Shown here piece by piece: positions 26,413 to 34,046 of a DNA stretch of 50,948 nt. A program made the translations under genes and the position numbers. The stretch spans positions 1 to 50,948 of the forward strand of contig QCET01000005.1 in NCBI GenBank assembly GCA_003280495.1, written 5' to 3'. Positions within the stretch are counted from its first letter, which is position 1, and each line of letters begins with the position of its first letter. A model generated the notes under the pieces. It was not told the DNA's origin, made no database searches, and saw nothing but the letters and a program-made list of their open reading frames with translations. This stretch comes from Pelagibacteraceae bacterium AG-359-E06 (GTDB taxonomy: Bacteria; Pseudomonadota; Alphaproteobacteria; Pelagibacterales; Pelagibacteraceae).

Positions 26413-29145
26413 TTAAATATTTTGGTATTTATAAATTGGCACTGCAAAGTTTAAATTGCAAGCTTTCATGCTTTCTGTCACAAAATTTGTTACCGCTGTA
26501 TAAGCTGCATCATCTGAATGATTATTAATATTAAACCACATTTGCGCTTCTACTTGTATACCAGAGCTCAAAACTTCATTGGTAATTATTTTAGATCCTT
26601 TTTCTTTAAGAATAATATTATCATCAGGTTTTTGTTTTAATTCAGAAATTAGTTTTTCTAAATCTTTGCTATCAAAAGTTTCTACAGTAAATTTTACAGT
26701 AATTCTTGTAATGGGTGATGGAGAGGAAAAGTTGGTAATCGACTGAGTTGAAACAACGCTATTAGGTATCGTTACTTCATTTCCATCTCGAGTAAGAATT
26801 GTCGCTGATCTCCAATTTGTGTTTGTTACTTTACCATATATAACAGCTGCGGTTGCAGCTCGTGAGGCTCTAATTTCAATCCAATCACCAATTTTAAATG
26901 GTTTCTCAACATTTATCATCAAGCCAGCAAAAAAATCTAAAATTAAAGTTTGCAATGCAAAACCTAAAATAAAAACAATAATACCAGAAGTCGCCAAAAC
27001 CTGTGTAAGATTTACTTCTAAAATCACAAAAACTACTGCTGAAATTATTAATAACGAAATACCTATATTTGATGAAGTTTTTACAATTCCAGGAACTGGT
27101 AGTTTAGTTTCAATCTCAATTTTTCTGAAATATTTATTTAAATTTTCAATTAATATATTACCTAATGCAAAAACTATACCTGCATTAATGGTTTTATCGA
27201 CAACTACCGTAGAAAAATCTGTATCAAAATGTATCCACCCTGCAAAAAAAATAAATTTTGCTAATAATAAATTTGTGAGTAGTAATAAAGTTCCAATCGT
27301 TGCGGATTTTTCACCAAGATAATTTCTTCCTTTTTCTAATACCCCAAAAAATATTGATAAACCCGAAAGAATTATTCCGATCATAAAAGAAAAAAGGATT
27401 AGAATTTTTGATGAATTTTCGGTAGCCGATCTCCATTCAGGAGAAATATTAAAAACAAATCCTAACTGTGAAAATTGTCTTTTATCAAAGCCCTGGGATT
27501 TGGATGAAAAACCCGTAATTACTAAAAAATTGTGAGACTTTTGGCTAGTTTCTAGCAACTTTGCGTCTTTGCCTGATCTAATCATTCTTGATGGATTTGG
27601 AAGTTTGCTTGGGACCAAAACTAACTCGTCTACATCCATAAAAGAATGTCTGATATCAATTTGCAATTTATCCATGCCAGACTTTTCATCAGTTGCACCT
27701 GATATCCTTTTTGCATCAATCTCAACTTCACCAGCTAAAGTGCTCCAGCCATTGGCCTGGCTGAACTTGAAATTTTTTTTCTTGTTTTCTATTAAAACAT
27801 TTCCAACTTTTATTTCATCAAAAATTTCTGCTTTAGACTTTGTTGCAAAATCAATAGAGATATTGACTTTAGACCGGTCAAGATCATCATCGACTTTTAG
27901 TACTTCGATAATATCAGTATTGACAAAAATAACATCAACAGGTGATAACAAACCCGTATCTGAATTAATTAAAACCTGTTCACTTGATACGGTCAAGTAA
28001 TCAGCTTCGTTCGTCAATGTGAAAATTGATGTAAAAGCATTTCCATCAGGATCAAAATATATAGGACCAATTGATGTCTTTATAGAGGATGAAATTGATA
28101 TTGCATTTGACCATTTTTCTAAAATTTTTTCCCTTGCAAAACTAACTCTCTTATTCTTATCTATAGATAGGATTTCATTAATCTTATTATTCAAACCATT
28201 TGATATGACTTCTATAGCTGCTCGACCATAAAAATAACCCCACGTTGGCGGTTTTTTGTTATTTTTTAAAAATGACTGATATTGTAATCTCGCTTTCTGA
28301 TTAGCTAAATCAAAAGCAAATGGACTAAACACATAAAATGTAGCAACAGGTTCACTAGTTTTTAATATTTTTTGTACTTGGGGAATGAAATCCTCAATTG
28401 CTAGAATTTTAGTGTCATACTTGATTAGTTGATTTGCGATTTCTGTATTAAATTTATTGCTTCCAGATAACAAAATTGCTGAAGTATTTGTTTTTATAAT
28501 CTTGCTTAATGATGATTTAACGTCACCTTCTAACAGTACTCTATTAGGAATCTTTTGATTAATAAAATTTGCAAAGGCTGGACTAAGTCCAGATCCATCA
28601 GTCACAACATAAAAATTTTCGATATCTCCAAGTTTTTTTAAAAAAGCAGTAATAAAATCTGATAATAATTCTTCGTTATAAATTAGTCTATGAGCCCAAG
28701 GATTAAATTGTGTAAGGTTAAAATGTTTTTCTTGTATTGATATAAAAGGTGTTTTTGTAACTAAATAATTATCTGCAGATGTTTTTGAATTACGATATCC
28801 TGAGTGACCAACTACAGAAACATATTTACCAGAATTCCCAATTTCAAGAGAAAGATCATCGGCATCTTCTTGATCTTCTTTGGATTGGTAAATATCCAGG
28901 CCAATTTTAAAATTTTTATTTTTCTTGTTAGTTTCGTATAGTTGATCTTTTATACCCTGAAGAGCCATAAAGTCTTCTTCTGACTTTTTATTAATAACTA
29001 CTGCGATTTTAAATTCTGGTTTAAATGATAACTGAGGTAAAGACTTTAAAATTTCAAAATCATCAGATTGTTTGACAATTCCCAATACAGAGAAAAATAT
29101 CAAAATTATTGCTAACAGAAAACGTGATAATCTTGTAAATCTCAT
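26413..29145 (-). CDS. periplasmic-binding-domain / MscS mechanosensitive channel fusion
   Basis: A 910-residue membrane protein. After an N-terminal hydrophobic signal/anchor, residues about 45-375 resemble a type I periplasmic-binding (Leu/Ile/Val-like) fold: FKIAVVINKKSEEDFMALQG, YVSVVGHSGYRNSKTSA, PPTWGYFYGRAAIEVISNGL. A beta-rich stretch precedes several helices from about 580, then the MscS pore and beta domain: GIIVFILGFALQTLILDFFAG, KPFKIGDWIEI, VTIPNSVVSTQSITNFS. It would put a sensing domain outside a channel that opens under turgor or ligand. It is accessory cargo on element 2; the ligand is unknown. Confidence 0.82.
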   Translation of the reverse strand: MRFTRLSRFLLAIILIFFSVLGIVKQSDDFEILKSLPQLSFKPEFKIAVVINKKSEEDFMALQGIKDQLYETNKKNKNFKIGLDIYQSKEDQEDADDLSLEIGNSGKYVSVVGHSGYRNSKTSADNYLVTKTPFISIQEKHFNLTQFNPWAHRLIYNEELLSDFITAFLKKLGDIENFYVVTDGSGLSPAFANFINQKIPNRVLLEGDVKSSLSKIIKTNTSAILLSGSNKFNTEIANQLIKYDTKILAIEDFIPQVQKILKTSEPVATFYVFSPFAFDLANQKARLQYQSFLKNNKKPPTWGYFYGRAAIEVISNGLNNKINEILSIDKNKRVSFAREKILEKWSNAISISSSIKTSIGPIYFDPDGNAFTSIFTLTNEADYLTVSSEQVLINSDTGLLSPVDVIFVNTDIIEVLKVDDDLDRSKVNISIDFATKSKAEIFDEIKVGNVLIENKKKNFKFSQANGWSTLAGEVEIDAKRISGATDEKSGMDKLQIDIRHSFMDVDELVLVPSKLPNPSRMIRSGKDAKLLETSQKSHNFLVITGFSSKSQGFDKRQFSQLGFVFNISPEWRSATENSSKILILFSFMIGIILSGLSIFFGVLEKGRNYLGEKSATIGTLLLLTNLLLAKFIFFAGWIHFDTDFSTVVVDKTINAGIVFALGNILIENLNKYFRKIEIETKLPVPGIVKTSSNIGISLLIISAVVFVILEVNLTQVLATSGIIVFILGFALQTLILDFFAGLMINVEKPFKIGDWIEIRASRAATAAVIYGKVTNTNWRSATILTRDGNEVTIPNSVVSTQSITNFSSPSPITRITVKFTVETFDSKDLEKLISELKQKPDDNIILKEKGSKIITNEVLSSGIQVEAQMWFNINNHSDDAAYTAVTNFVTESMKACNLNFAVPIYKYQNI

Positions 29146-29192
29146 TGATTAAAATTATCATAAATAATTTTATAAATATATTACAATTTTTT

Positions 29193-29378
29193 TTAATTCA
29201 AAACTCTTATAGGTTGACCATCTAAAAAAGCTTGCAAACCTTCTGCCATTTGGTTGTACCACTTGGCATAATTGTCCAATGTTACATATCCAATATGAGG
29301 GGTTAACAAAACATTTGGTAAAAATCGTAATTTATGATTTTCTGGTAATGGTTCTATTGCATAAACATCCAGACCAGC
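29193..29378 (-). pseudogene. remnant of a D-2-hydroxyacid dehydrogenase (C-terminal end only)
   Basis: Reads AGLDVYAIEPLPENHKLRFL and then PNVLLTPHIGYVTLDNYAKW, ending PIRVLN. This is the unmistakable C-terminus of NAD-dependent D-2-hydroxyacid dehydrogenases, including the conserved catalytic-histidine region LTPHIGY. About 250 residues that should precede it are missing; the upstream frame (SYVRFINRLNFLSQTS) does not belong to the family. It is a gene tail left by deletion or insertion next to the lyase gene. Confidence 0.8.
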
Positions 29379-29505
29379 ACTTGTTTGTGATAAGAAATTA
29401 AGTCTATTTATAAACCTTACGTATGACAATGCATTGAGGGTGTGATGATTTTGGTTGAATACTTAAATAACTGGGTAGAAATAAATAATTTGGTAATTAT
29501 TCCAG

Positions 29506-30414
29506 CTATTCTAAAATGCTACTTGGAAATCTCCTTATTGCATTTATTTCAAGTTTTTTAGCTCCACTATATCTAAAAAATTCATATTCATTTACTGTTT
29601 GGGATACTAGTTTTTGACATTGATATGATCCTACGAGTTTTTCACAACTATTCTCCTCTTTAACTCCGTCAAAAAAAATAATCCTTTGAGGCATAGTTTG
29701 TGTTTCAAATGCAGATTTATATCGAGAAATAAAAGAAGAATACAAACCATATCTTAAACTTAATTCTGTCCCCCTTTTAGTATTAGAGATACCTTTAAAA
29801 TCTATTTTTAATTTTCCATCAATCCAAACTTTCATAAAACCTTTTTCCGATTTTGGATGCCAATTCGTATTAAAAATAATTTCTGTCCAATTTCCTATTA
29901 ATTCTTCATTACGCTTTAGTACGATGTATGAGTTTTTAAAAGAATCTCCATTTCTATTAAAAGTTAATCCAGCGTGCATATGCTGAAACATCACTAATAC
30001 TTTTGATGGATTATGTCTTTTCCATTGTATTAATGACATTTTTGCAGGTGCTACAGAATTATAGTCTTTTGGAAAATATATATAAAATCGATACCAACGT
30101 TCTTTTTTCCAAAGTTTTTTGTGATAATATAACTCTGTACGCTCTCTATCATTTGTACAATCATTCCAATTTGGTTCCTTTCCACATTCGCCATTATTAG
30201 ACTCAAATCTAATTGATTTTTTTCCAACAATTGAAAAATCACTTACAGACACAGGATTGACTGCTTTAGGTGAATTTAAAATATGAAAACTTTTTGGAAT
30301 TGCCTTTCCATATCCATCTTCTTTTAAAGCTTTTTCTACGTCAGAAAATTTTGTTTTAGCAAAGGTATGATTGCTACACATGAAACCAAATAAAAGTATA
30401 AAAAAAATTTTCAT
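29506..30414 (-). CDS. secreted polysaccharide-lyase-like protein (heparin-lyase-I fold)
   Basis: A 302-residue protein with signal peptide MKIFFILLFGFMCSNHTFAK, probably cleaved after FAK. The body has NDRERTELYYHKKLWKKERW, WYRFYIYFPKDYNS, SLIQWKRHN, GNWTEIIFNTNWHP and GFMKVWIDGKL, the jelly-roll pattern of the Polysacc_lyase (PF14099) group. It probably binds or cleaves an acidic polysaccharide in the periplasm or outside the cell. The catalytic residues cannot be fixed by eye. It is preceded by the 215-base leader repeat and is part of the nested unit. Confidence 0.75.
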   Translation of the reverse strand: MKIFFILLFGFMCSNHTFAKTKFSDVEKALKEDGYGKAIPKSFHILNSPKAVNPVSVSDFSIVGKKSIRFESNNGECGKEPNWNDCTNDRERTELYYHKKLWKKERWYRFYIYFPKDYNSVAPAKMSLIQWKRHNPSKVLVMFQHMHAGLTFNRNGDSFKNSYIVLKRNEELIGNWTEIIFNTNWHPKSEKGFMKVWIDGKLKIDFKGISNTKRGTELSLRYGLYSSFISRYKSAFETQTMPQRIIFFDGVKEENSCEKLVGSYQCQKLVSQTVNEYEFFRYSGAKKLEINAIRRFPSSILE

Positions 30415-30622
30415 AAAAGATTCATAAAATTTATATGTAATCTTAATAATATTTATTTAAATCGCTGTCATATGAAATTTTCAAACTTTAGATTTGTCCC
30501 CTGGGATCAAGATGAGCTTGACACAAGGCCAAGGCCTCTTGAGCCAGCAGCTTGATTTCATATAAGTTAGGCTGACATGTGTTTTACTCCCTGTTAGAAA
30601 ATATTTTGTCAGCCTAACCAAA
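30408..30622 (-). repeat. 215-bp repeat R2, leader of the lyase gene, with 12-bp inverted repeat
   Basis: Matches R1 (26062-26276) with only scattered differences and begins at the lyase start codon. It includes a perfect inverted repeat, GTTAGGCTGACA (30566) with TGTCAGCCTAAC (30607-30618), around a 29-base loop, which should fold strongly in RNA or single-stranded DNA. It may be a structured 5' leader, a promoter region or a terminal repeat of the nested unit. Confidence 0.7.
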
Positions 30623-30630
30623 TACAAACT

Positions 30631-30650
30631 CAATTCTAGAGTCTAAAAAA
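30631..30650. repeat. 20-bp direct repeat, right copy
   Basis: Identical to 26042-26061. It stands just outside R2, as the left copy stands just outside R1, so both frame the unit 26062-30630. The GC-rich block begins immediately after it. Confidence 0.7.
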
Positions 30651-30870
30651 TCGCGATTAGAGTCGTCCTGGACGGACTCCACAAGGCCCGCTATGTGTTG
30701 CGCTAGGTCGCGCAACGGCTCGCTAGGCCGCTCGCCGCGGGCGGTGTTTAATGGACTCTATAAGCCCGTGTACGCGTTGCGATCTTGCCAGGGGTCTTTG
30801 GGTCCCCGTAGAGGTCCCATGGACTCTTAAACGTTTCTGAGTCCGTTTAATGCATGTCCTGGTGGAGACA
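30651..30870. ncRNA. GC-rich, hairpin-dense block of unknown nature
   Basis: About 220 bases that are GC-rich in an otherwise AT-rich genome and contain no convincing gene. GTTGCGC-(6)-GCGCAAC is a perfect stem; GAGTCGTCC with GGACGGACTC, CGCC-GCG-GGCG, and GGACTC-(12)-GAGTCC are others. GGACTC occurs three times, and GGACTCCACAAGGCCCG is echoed by GGACTCTATAAGCCCG, so the block is partly built of diverged repeats. It could be a structured RNA, a recombination or replication site, or foreign DNA. RNA is one option only; strand is unknown. Confidence 0.3.
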
Positions 30871-30917
30871 TAAGAGGTATCATATACATGTATATATATT
30901 GGACTTTTGCAGATAGT

Positions 30918-30956
30918 TAACCTTCAAAAACTTAACGGCTTCATATCTTAAACCTG
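30918..30956. repeat. short match to the DNA next to the left element end
   Basis: AACCTTCAAAAACTTAACGG followed by CTTCATATCTTAAACCTGA matches 23618-23656, the segment just inside the left end of element 1, with about five differences in 39. No tRNA-Pro copy accompanies it. It may be a relic of another element boundary inside element 2. The rest of 30871-31002 shows nothing recognisable. Confidence 0.45.
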
Positions 30957-31002
30957 AAAAAAATATTATAAAAATTATTCCATATGTCCTATAATCTCCT
31001 AG

Positions 31003-31233
31003 ATGAAAAAACTCATAATGTTTTTACCAAGTGCTTTATTAATAATTTTTACGTCCCAAGCAAATTCATTTGATGCTACAAAATATGCAATTTGCTATGA
31101 TGAAATGACAAAGGCCCATAAAGCAAGAGGTTTTCACCAACGCAATAGAATGGCCTCCATAAAAGTTAAAGAAACTGTATGCAAAGCTTATGCGGAGGGT
31201 GAAGATCTAAATTATGAAGGCAAGGGTCAGTAA
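31003..31233 (+). CDS. small secreted hypothetical protein
   Basis: A 76-residue protein with an N-terminal signal peptide (MKKLIMFLPSALLIIFTSQA, cleavage likely near QANS) and a short mature part with two cysteines (YAICYDEM and ETVCKAYAEG) that could form a disulphide. It heads a run of small secreted and membrane genes on the plus strand. I know no homologue. Function unknown. Confidence 0.55.
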   Translation: MKKLIMFLPSALLIIFTSQANSFDATKYAICYDEMTKAHKARGFHQRNRMASIKVKETVCKAYAEGEDLNYEGKGQ

Positions 31234-31257
31234 CAAATAATGTCTACCTCATAACTT

Positions 31258-31833
31258 ATGAAAAAGCTTTTAACAATCATGGTTCTGGGTTTGTTATCGA
31301 GCGGGAATGCTTACGCAGAAAACAAATGGAAATTTACTAGTAACGATAACGCTGTAAGAGCTGAAATTAATGGTGAAAAAAGTTTTGGTGATAAGTTTAT
31401 CTATGCGCTTCTCAAAGAAAAAAATAAATGCGAAAAAATGATTATTTTATTTTCAATTATAAGTAACGGAAAACATGATTTAAATAAAATATTAGGTCAA
31501 AAGATACCTATAAAAATAAATGGAATGGGTCCTCTAAGTGCATTGATTGTTAGAGTGACATCAGCATTCGAAAATGTAGAAAATGCTCCGTTAGACTTAA
31601 CACAAGAACAAATTGACAGAGCAAAAAAAACTCAAATAGTGATAATCCAAATAGGCGGGGAAAGATCAATTGATGGATATAATTTTAAAAGAGTTGCTAT
31701 GAAGACCACTATTGATTTAGTTAAAGTTGATGAATTCGATCCATCTGAATATTTTCTTAATTTATCTAATACCTGGGACTTGACAAAAAATCGTTCTGCT
31801 ATTGATGTTGGATTAGGAATGTGTAAATTATAA
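31258..31833 (+). CDS. secreted hypothetical protein with the shared signal-peptide cassette
   Basis: A 191-residue exported protein with signal peptide MKKLLTIMVLGLLSSGNAYA and probable cleavage after AYA. The mature part has a beta-rich look (WKFTSNDNAVRAEINGEKSF, ending IDVGLGMCKL) and two cysteines, but no recognised domain. The DNA of the first dozen codons is nearly identical to that at 32191, while the rest is unrelated, so the signal sequence behaves like a swappable cassette. It ends exactly where a decayed cassette copy begins. Confidence 0.6.
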   Translation: MKKLLTIMVLGLLSSGNAYAENKWKFTSNDNAVRAEINGEKSFGDKFIYALLKEKNKCEKMIILFSIISNGKHDLNKILGQKIPIKINGMGPLSALIVRVTSAFENVENAPLDLTQEQIDRAKKTQIVIIQIGGERSIDGYNFKRVAMKTTIDLVKVDEFDPSEYFLNLSNTWDLTKNRSAIDVGLGMCKL

Positions 31834-31858
31834 AAAACTTTAACAATACTGGTATTGA
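31833..31858 (+). repeat. decayed copy of the signal-peptide cassette
   Basis: AAAAACTTTAACAATACTGG resembles the cassette AAAAAGCTTTTAACAATCATGG at 31261 but has lost the start codon and quickly runs into a stop (KTLTILVLI then TAA). It begins at the stop codon of the preceding gene. Confidence 0.5.
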
Positions 31859-31866
31859 TTTAAACT

Positions 31867-32190
31867 ATGTTTAAATGGTTAAGAGATAAAATAAATACAG
31901 GTTCAGAAAATGAGTATAAGAATGGCCTTGCAAGAAATGCAAACTTCCTTAATTTCCTAATGAACGAATTGCCTACTAGGCCAGAATTTAATCATTTAAA
32001 TCATGCCCGAATTTTAGGTGATATTGATATCACGAAATTGTTAAAGGAAAATAATGAACTTCTAAAATTAGGATATAGCAAAGAAAATATGGCACGCCTA
32101 CTTGATTTAGATATGAATTGTAGAAGATGTTGGGGAAACGTTTTGAGTCAAAGTGATTTAAAATATAATAAAACATTTGATCCTAAATAA
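31867..32190 (+). CDS. hypothetical soluble protein
   Basis: A 107-residue protein without a signal peptide: MFKWLRDKINTGSENEYKNG, FLMNELPTRPEFNHLNHARI, and a C-terminal LLDLDMNCRRCWGNVLSQS with a CxxC. The CRRC motif is single, so a zinc site is not assured. Its TAA directly abuts the ATG of the next secreted-protein gene, suggesting coupled translation or an insertion boundary. No family is recognised. Confidence 0.55.
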   Translation: MFKWLRDKINTGSENEYKNGLARNANFLNFLMNELPTRPEFNHLNHARILGDIDITKLLKENNELLKLGYSKENMARLLDLDMNCRRCWGNVLSQSDLKYNKTFDPK

Positions 32191-32817
32191 ATGAAAAAGC
32201 TTTTAGGGATCATGGTTCTGGGCTTGTTTGTTCTTGAATTAAATGTTGGAGCGAGAGAAGTATTAGAAAGCAAAAAATTAGATGCTTGGAAAGTTGATGG
32301 TAAATTTATCATTCCAGAGTGTTTGGTGTATGAATGGTATTCTGGAGATAATTATGAAGAATTTTATGAAAAATATTTTAATAAAAAAGGAGATCATGCA
32401 GATCCAAAATTTAAAAATTTTATAAAAAATATAGGTTTGTTTTTAAATAAGGAGGTTCCTTTAAAAAACACGATTAAAACAGGTTGGAGTTCTCCAAATG
32501 AGGAAATATCTTTAACCAAAAATGTATCTGATTGTTTAAGCAAAAATCCTGAAACATATGTCACTGGTCCTTTTATAGGTACATACGATGGCTATAAAGT
32601 TATAAAAACAATAGATATTCAGAGAGGTTTAAAATTAGCTCCAAATATAAGCCAAAAATTTTTATCAATTAAACTTATTGAGCGGATCAATAGACCTGGG
32701 AGAATGGGTTCGAGATATCATTATAATATTTATGGAATAATTAATTTAAATGGCGAAAAGGTAATTGTACCTTTAAAAAATGAGCAAAATGATAAGTCTG
32801 TTAGAAAAAAATTTTAA
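32191..32817 (+). CDS. secreted hypothetical protein with the shared signal-peptide cassette
   Basis: A 208-residue exported protein. The signal MKKLLGIMVLGLFVLELNVG is nearly identical at the DNA level to that at 31258, but the mature part is different (ARE-VLESKKLDAWKVDGKFII, SRYHYNIYGIINLNGEKVIV). Cysteines occur in IPECLVYEW and SDCLSKNP. No domain is recognised. Like its neighbour, it ends where a decayed cassette copy starts. It is probably periplasmic. Confidence 0.6.
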   Translation: MKKLLGIMVLGLFVLELNVGAREVLESKKLDAWKVDGKFIIPECLVYEWYSGDNYEEFYEKYFNKKGDHADPKFKNFIKNIGLFLNKEVPLKNTIKTGWSSPNEEISLTKNVSDCLSKNPETYVTGPFIGTYDGYKVIKTIDIQRGLKLAPNISQKFLSIKLIERINRPGRMGSRYHYNIYGIINLNGEKVIVPLKNEQNDKSVRKKF

Positions 32818-32900
32818 CAATCCTGGTTGTGGGTTTGTTGTTTACAAACAATCTGCCTGCAGAAAATTTAGGTATAGACAAAACAGTTAATGATTATTGA
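32805..32900 (+). pseudogene. start-less remnant of a signal-peptide-cassette gene
   Basis: A 31-codon frame reads KKILTILVVGLLFTNNLPAE and ends NDY. It is a good signal peptide in the pattern of the two intact cassettes but is preceded by a TAG and has no start codon. It overlaps the end of the 208-residue gene in another frame and the start of the next membrane-protein gene. Confidence 0.5.
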
Positions 32901-33351
32901 TAATTTAATTCTAGGTATTGGGATATTGATGTTATTGTTTTTAGCCTATTGCGCAATAGCTATACCTTACTACTACTTTAAAAAAATTTTTCTAAAAACT
33001 AAAGGGATAAAAAAATCCGAAAAAAACATACATAATGAATTTAAACACACGGAAATATATAAGATCTTAGGACCATTTTCTTATTTAATGGTTATATGGG
33101 GTGCTCTTACAGCTTTTGAACTTTCATCAAATCTTTTAGGTTATGATTTTTATACAATAGGAAAGGTTTATGCATACGTATTACCTGACCCGGTATTTGA
33201 ACAAGGTACAAATATTCTTCTACCAAGAGCCATTAATTATAATTTTATGCATTATATATTTACGTTTTTTTATTTAATAATATCATATTGTTCATTGGGA
33301 TATTTTTTGATTTATACTTTTTGTGTTTATGCAGTTTGGCGAAGTAATTGA
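32890..33351 (+). CDS. hypothetical membrane protein
   Basis: A 153-residue protein with about three membrane helices: residues 5-28 (NLILGIGILMLLFLAYCAIA), 58-78 (ILGPFSYLMVIWGALTAFEL) and 118-146 (IFTFFYLIISYCSLGYFLIY). A basic loop of about 30 residues follows the first helix. The next gene starts one base after its stop. No family is recognised. It forms a small cluster of three membrane proteins at 32890-34046. Confidence 0.6.
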   Translation: MIIDNLILGIGILMLLFLAYCAIAIPYYYFKKIFLKTKGIKKSEKNIHNEFKHTEIYKILGPFSYLMVIWGALTAFELSSNLLGYDFYTIGKVYAYVLPDPVFEQGTNILLPRAINYNFMHYIFTFFYLIISYCSLGYFLIYTFCVYAVWRSN

Positions 33352-33352
33352 G

Positions 33353-33658
33353 ATGACTAAAAAGTTAGAGCAGTACGAATTAAATCAAAAGTTTACAGAA
33401 GCATATTGTAACGACAATAAATTATTTGGATTAACTTACGATAAAGGTTGGTTTATCTCAGGAGTAATTCTCGGTGTTTTTGTTGGTGTGTTAGGACTAG
33501 TGATTGATGAAAGAACTGGCATAACACTTAGTTATGTTGGTTTTGCAGTAGGAGCCGCAGCGGATTACTTCATGAGAAAAGAATACGAAAAGGAATTAAA
33601 AAAATTTAAAGAAGGTAGAAGCACTTGGAACACTATAATTCACAATGAAGATCATTAA
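33353..33658 (+). CDS. hypothetical membrane protein
   Basis: A 101-residue protein. The ATG at 33353 (MTKKLEQYELNQKF) lies one base after the preceding stop and is preferred over an upstream in-frame ATG that would overlap it. Two helices form a hairpin, WFISGVILGVFVGVLGLVID and TLSYVGFAVGAAADYFM, between charged ends (KKFKEGRSTW). The end overlaps the next gene by 14 bases. Function unknown. Confidence 0.6.
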   Translation: MTKKLEQYELNQKFTEAYCNDNKLFGLTYDKGWFISGVILGVFVGVLGLVIDERTGITLSYVGFAVGAAADYFMRKEYEKELKKFKEGRSTWNTIIHNEDH

Positions 33659-34046
33659 GGAAATTAACAAAAAACTTATAACACAAGCATCGTTCATTGG
33701 CCCTCTCTGGTTTCGGTGGTTAATGATGTTTCCTGGTTTCTTTTTTTGGTTTATTGAGCCGCTTAGCCAATCAATTTTTGACTTTAAGTTAGCCTGGCAT
33801 TTTTTAAGTTTTGGTGAAGTATGGTTTGATAATAAACAGCATTTATTATTTTTTTTCTTTGCTTGTTTTATGTCTTTTTGTGTTTTGTCGTTCTGTGTTT
33901 TCTTTCCTAGTTTTTGGATAATGTTAACCGGGATTATTTTTAAAGGGATACTAAGTACAAAATCTGTTTTGTTTTTAACCTTCCCACTTTTAGGCGCTAT
34001 ATTTTTTTATGATTTATTTAGGCGAGTGATTGATTGGATTAGATAA
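33645..34046 (+). CDS. hypothetical membrane protein
   Basis: A 133-residue hydrophobic protein with about three helices (WFRWLMMFPGFFFWFIEPL; LFFFFACFMSFCVLSFCVFF; SVLFLTFPLLGAIFFYDLF). It is rich in phenylalanine and tryptophan and has no recognised domain. Its end overlaps the end of the SEL1-repeat gene on the other strand by 33 bases, so this is where the plus-strand small-gene cluster meets the six-gene operon. Confidence 0.55.
   Translation: MKIIKEINKKLITQASFIGPLWFRWLMMFPGFFFWFIEPLSQSIFDFKLAWHFLSFGEVWFDNKQHLLFFFFACFMSFCVLSFCVFFPSFWIMLTGIIFKGILSTKSVLFLTFPLLGAIFFYDLFRRVIDWIR

Noticed and set aside
26221-30618. Integron attC sites in the GTTAGGC...GCCTAAC inverted repeats
   Set aside because: The sequences match GTTRRRY and RYYYAAC, but the order is reversed relative to an attC site, and there is no integron integrase or cassette array.
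30870-30895. Relic of a tRNA-Ala 3' end (CCTGGTGGAGACATAAG)
   Set aside because: Only the terminal CTCCACCA matches well; the T arm does not.
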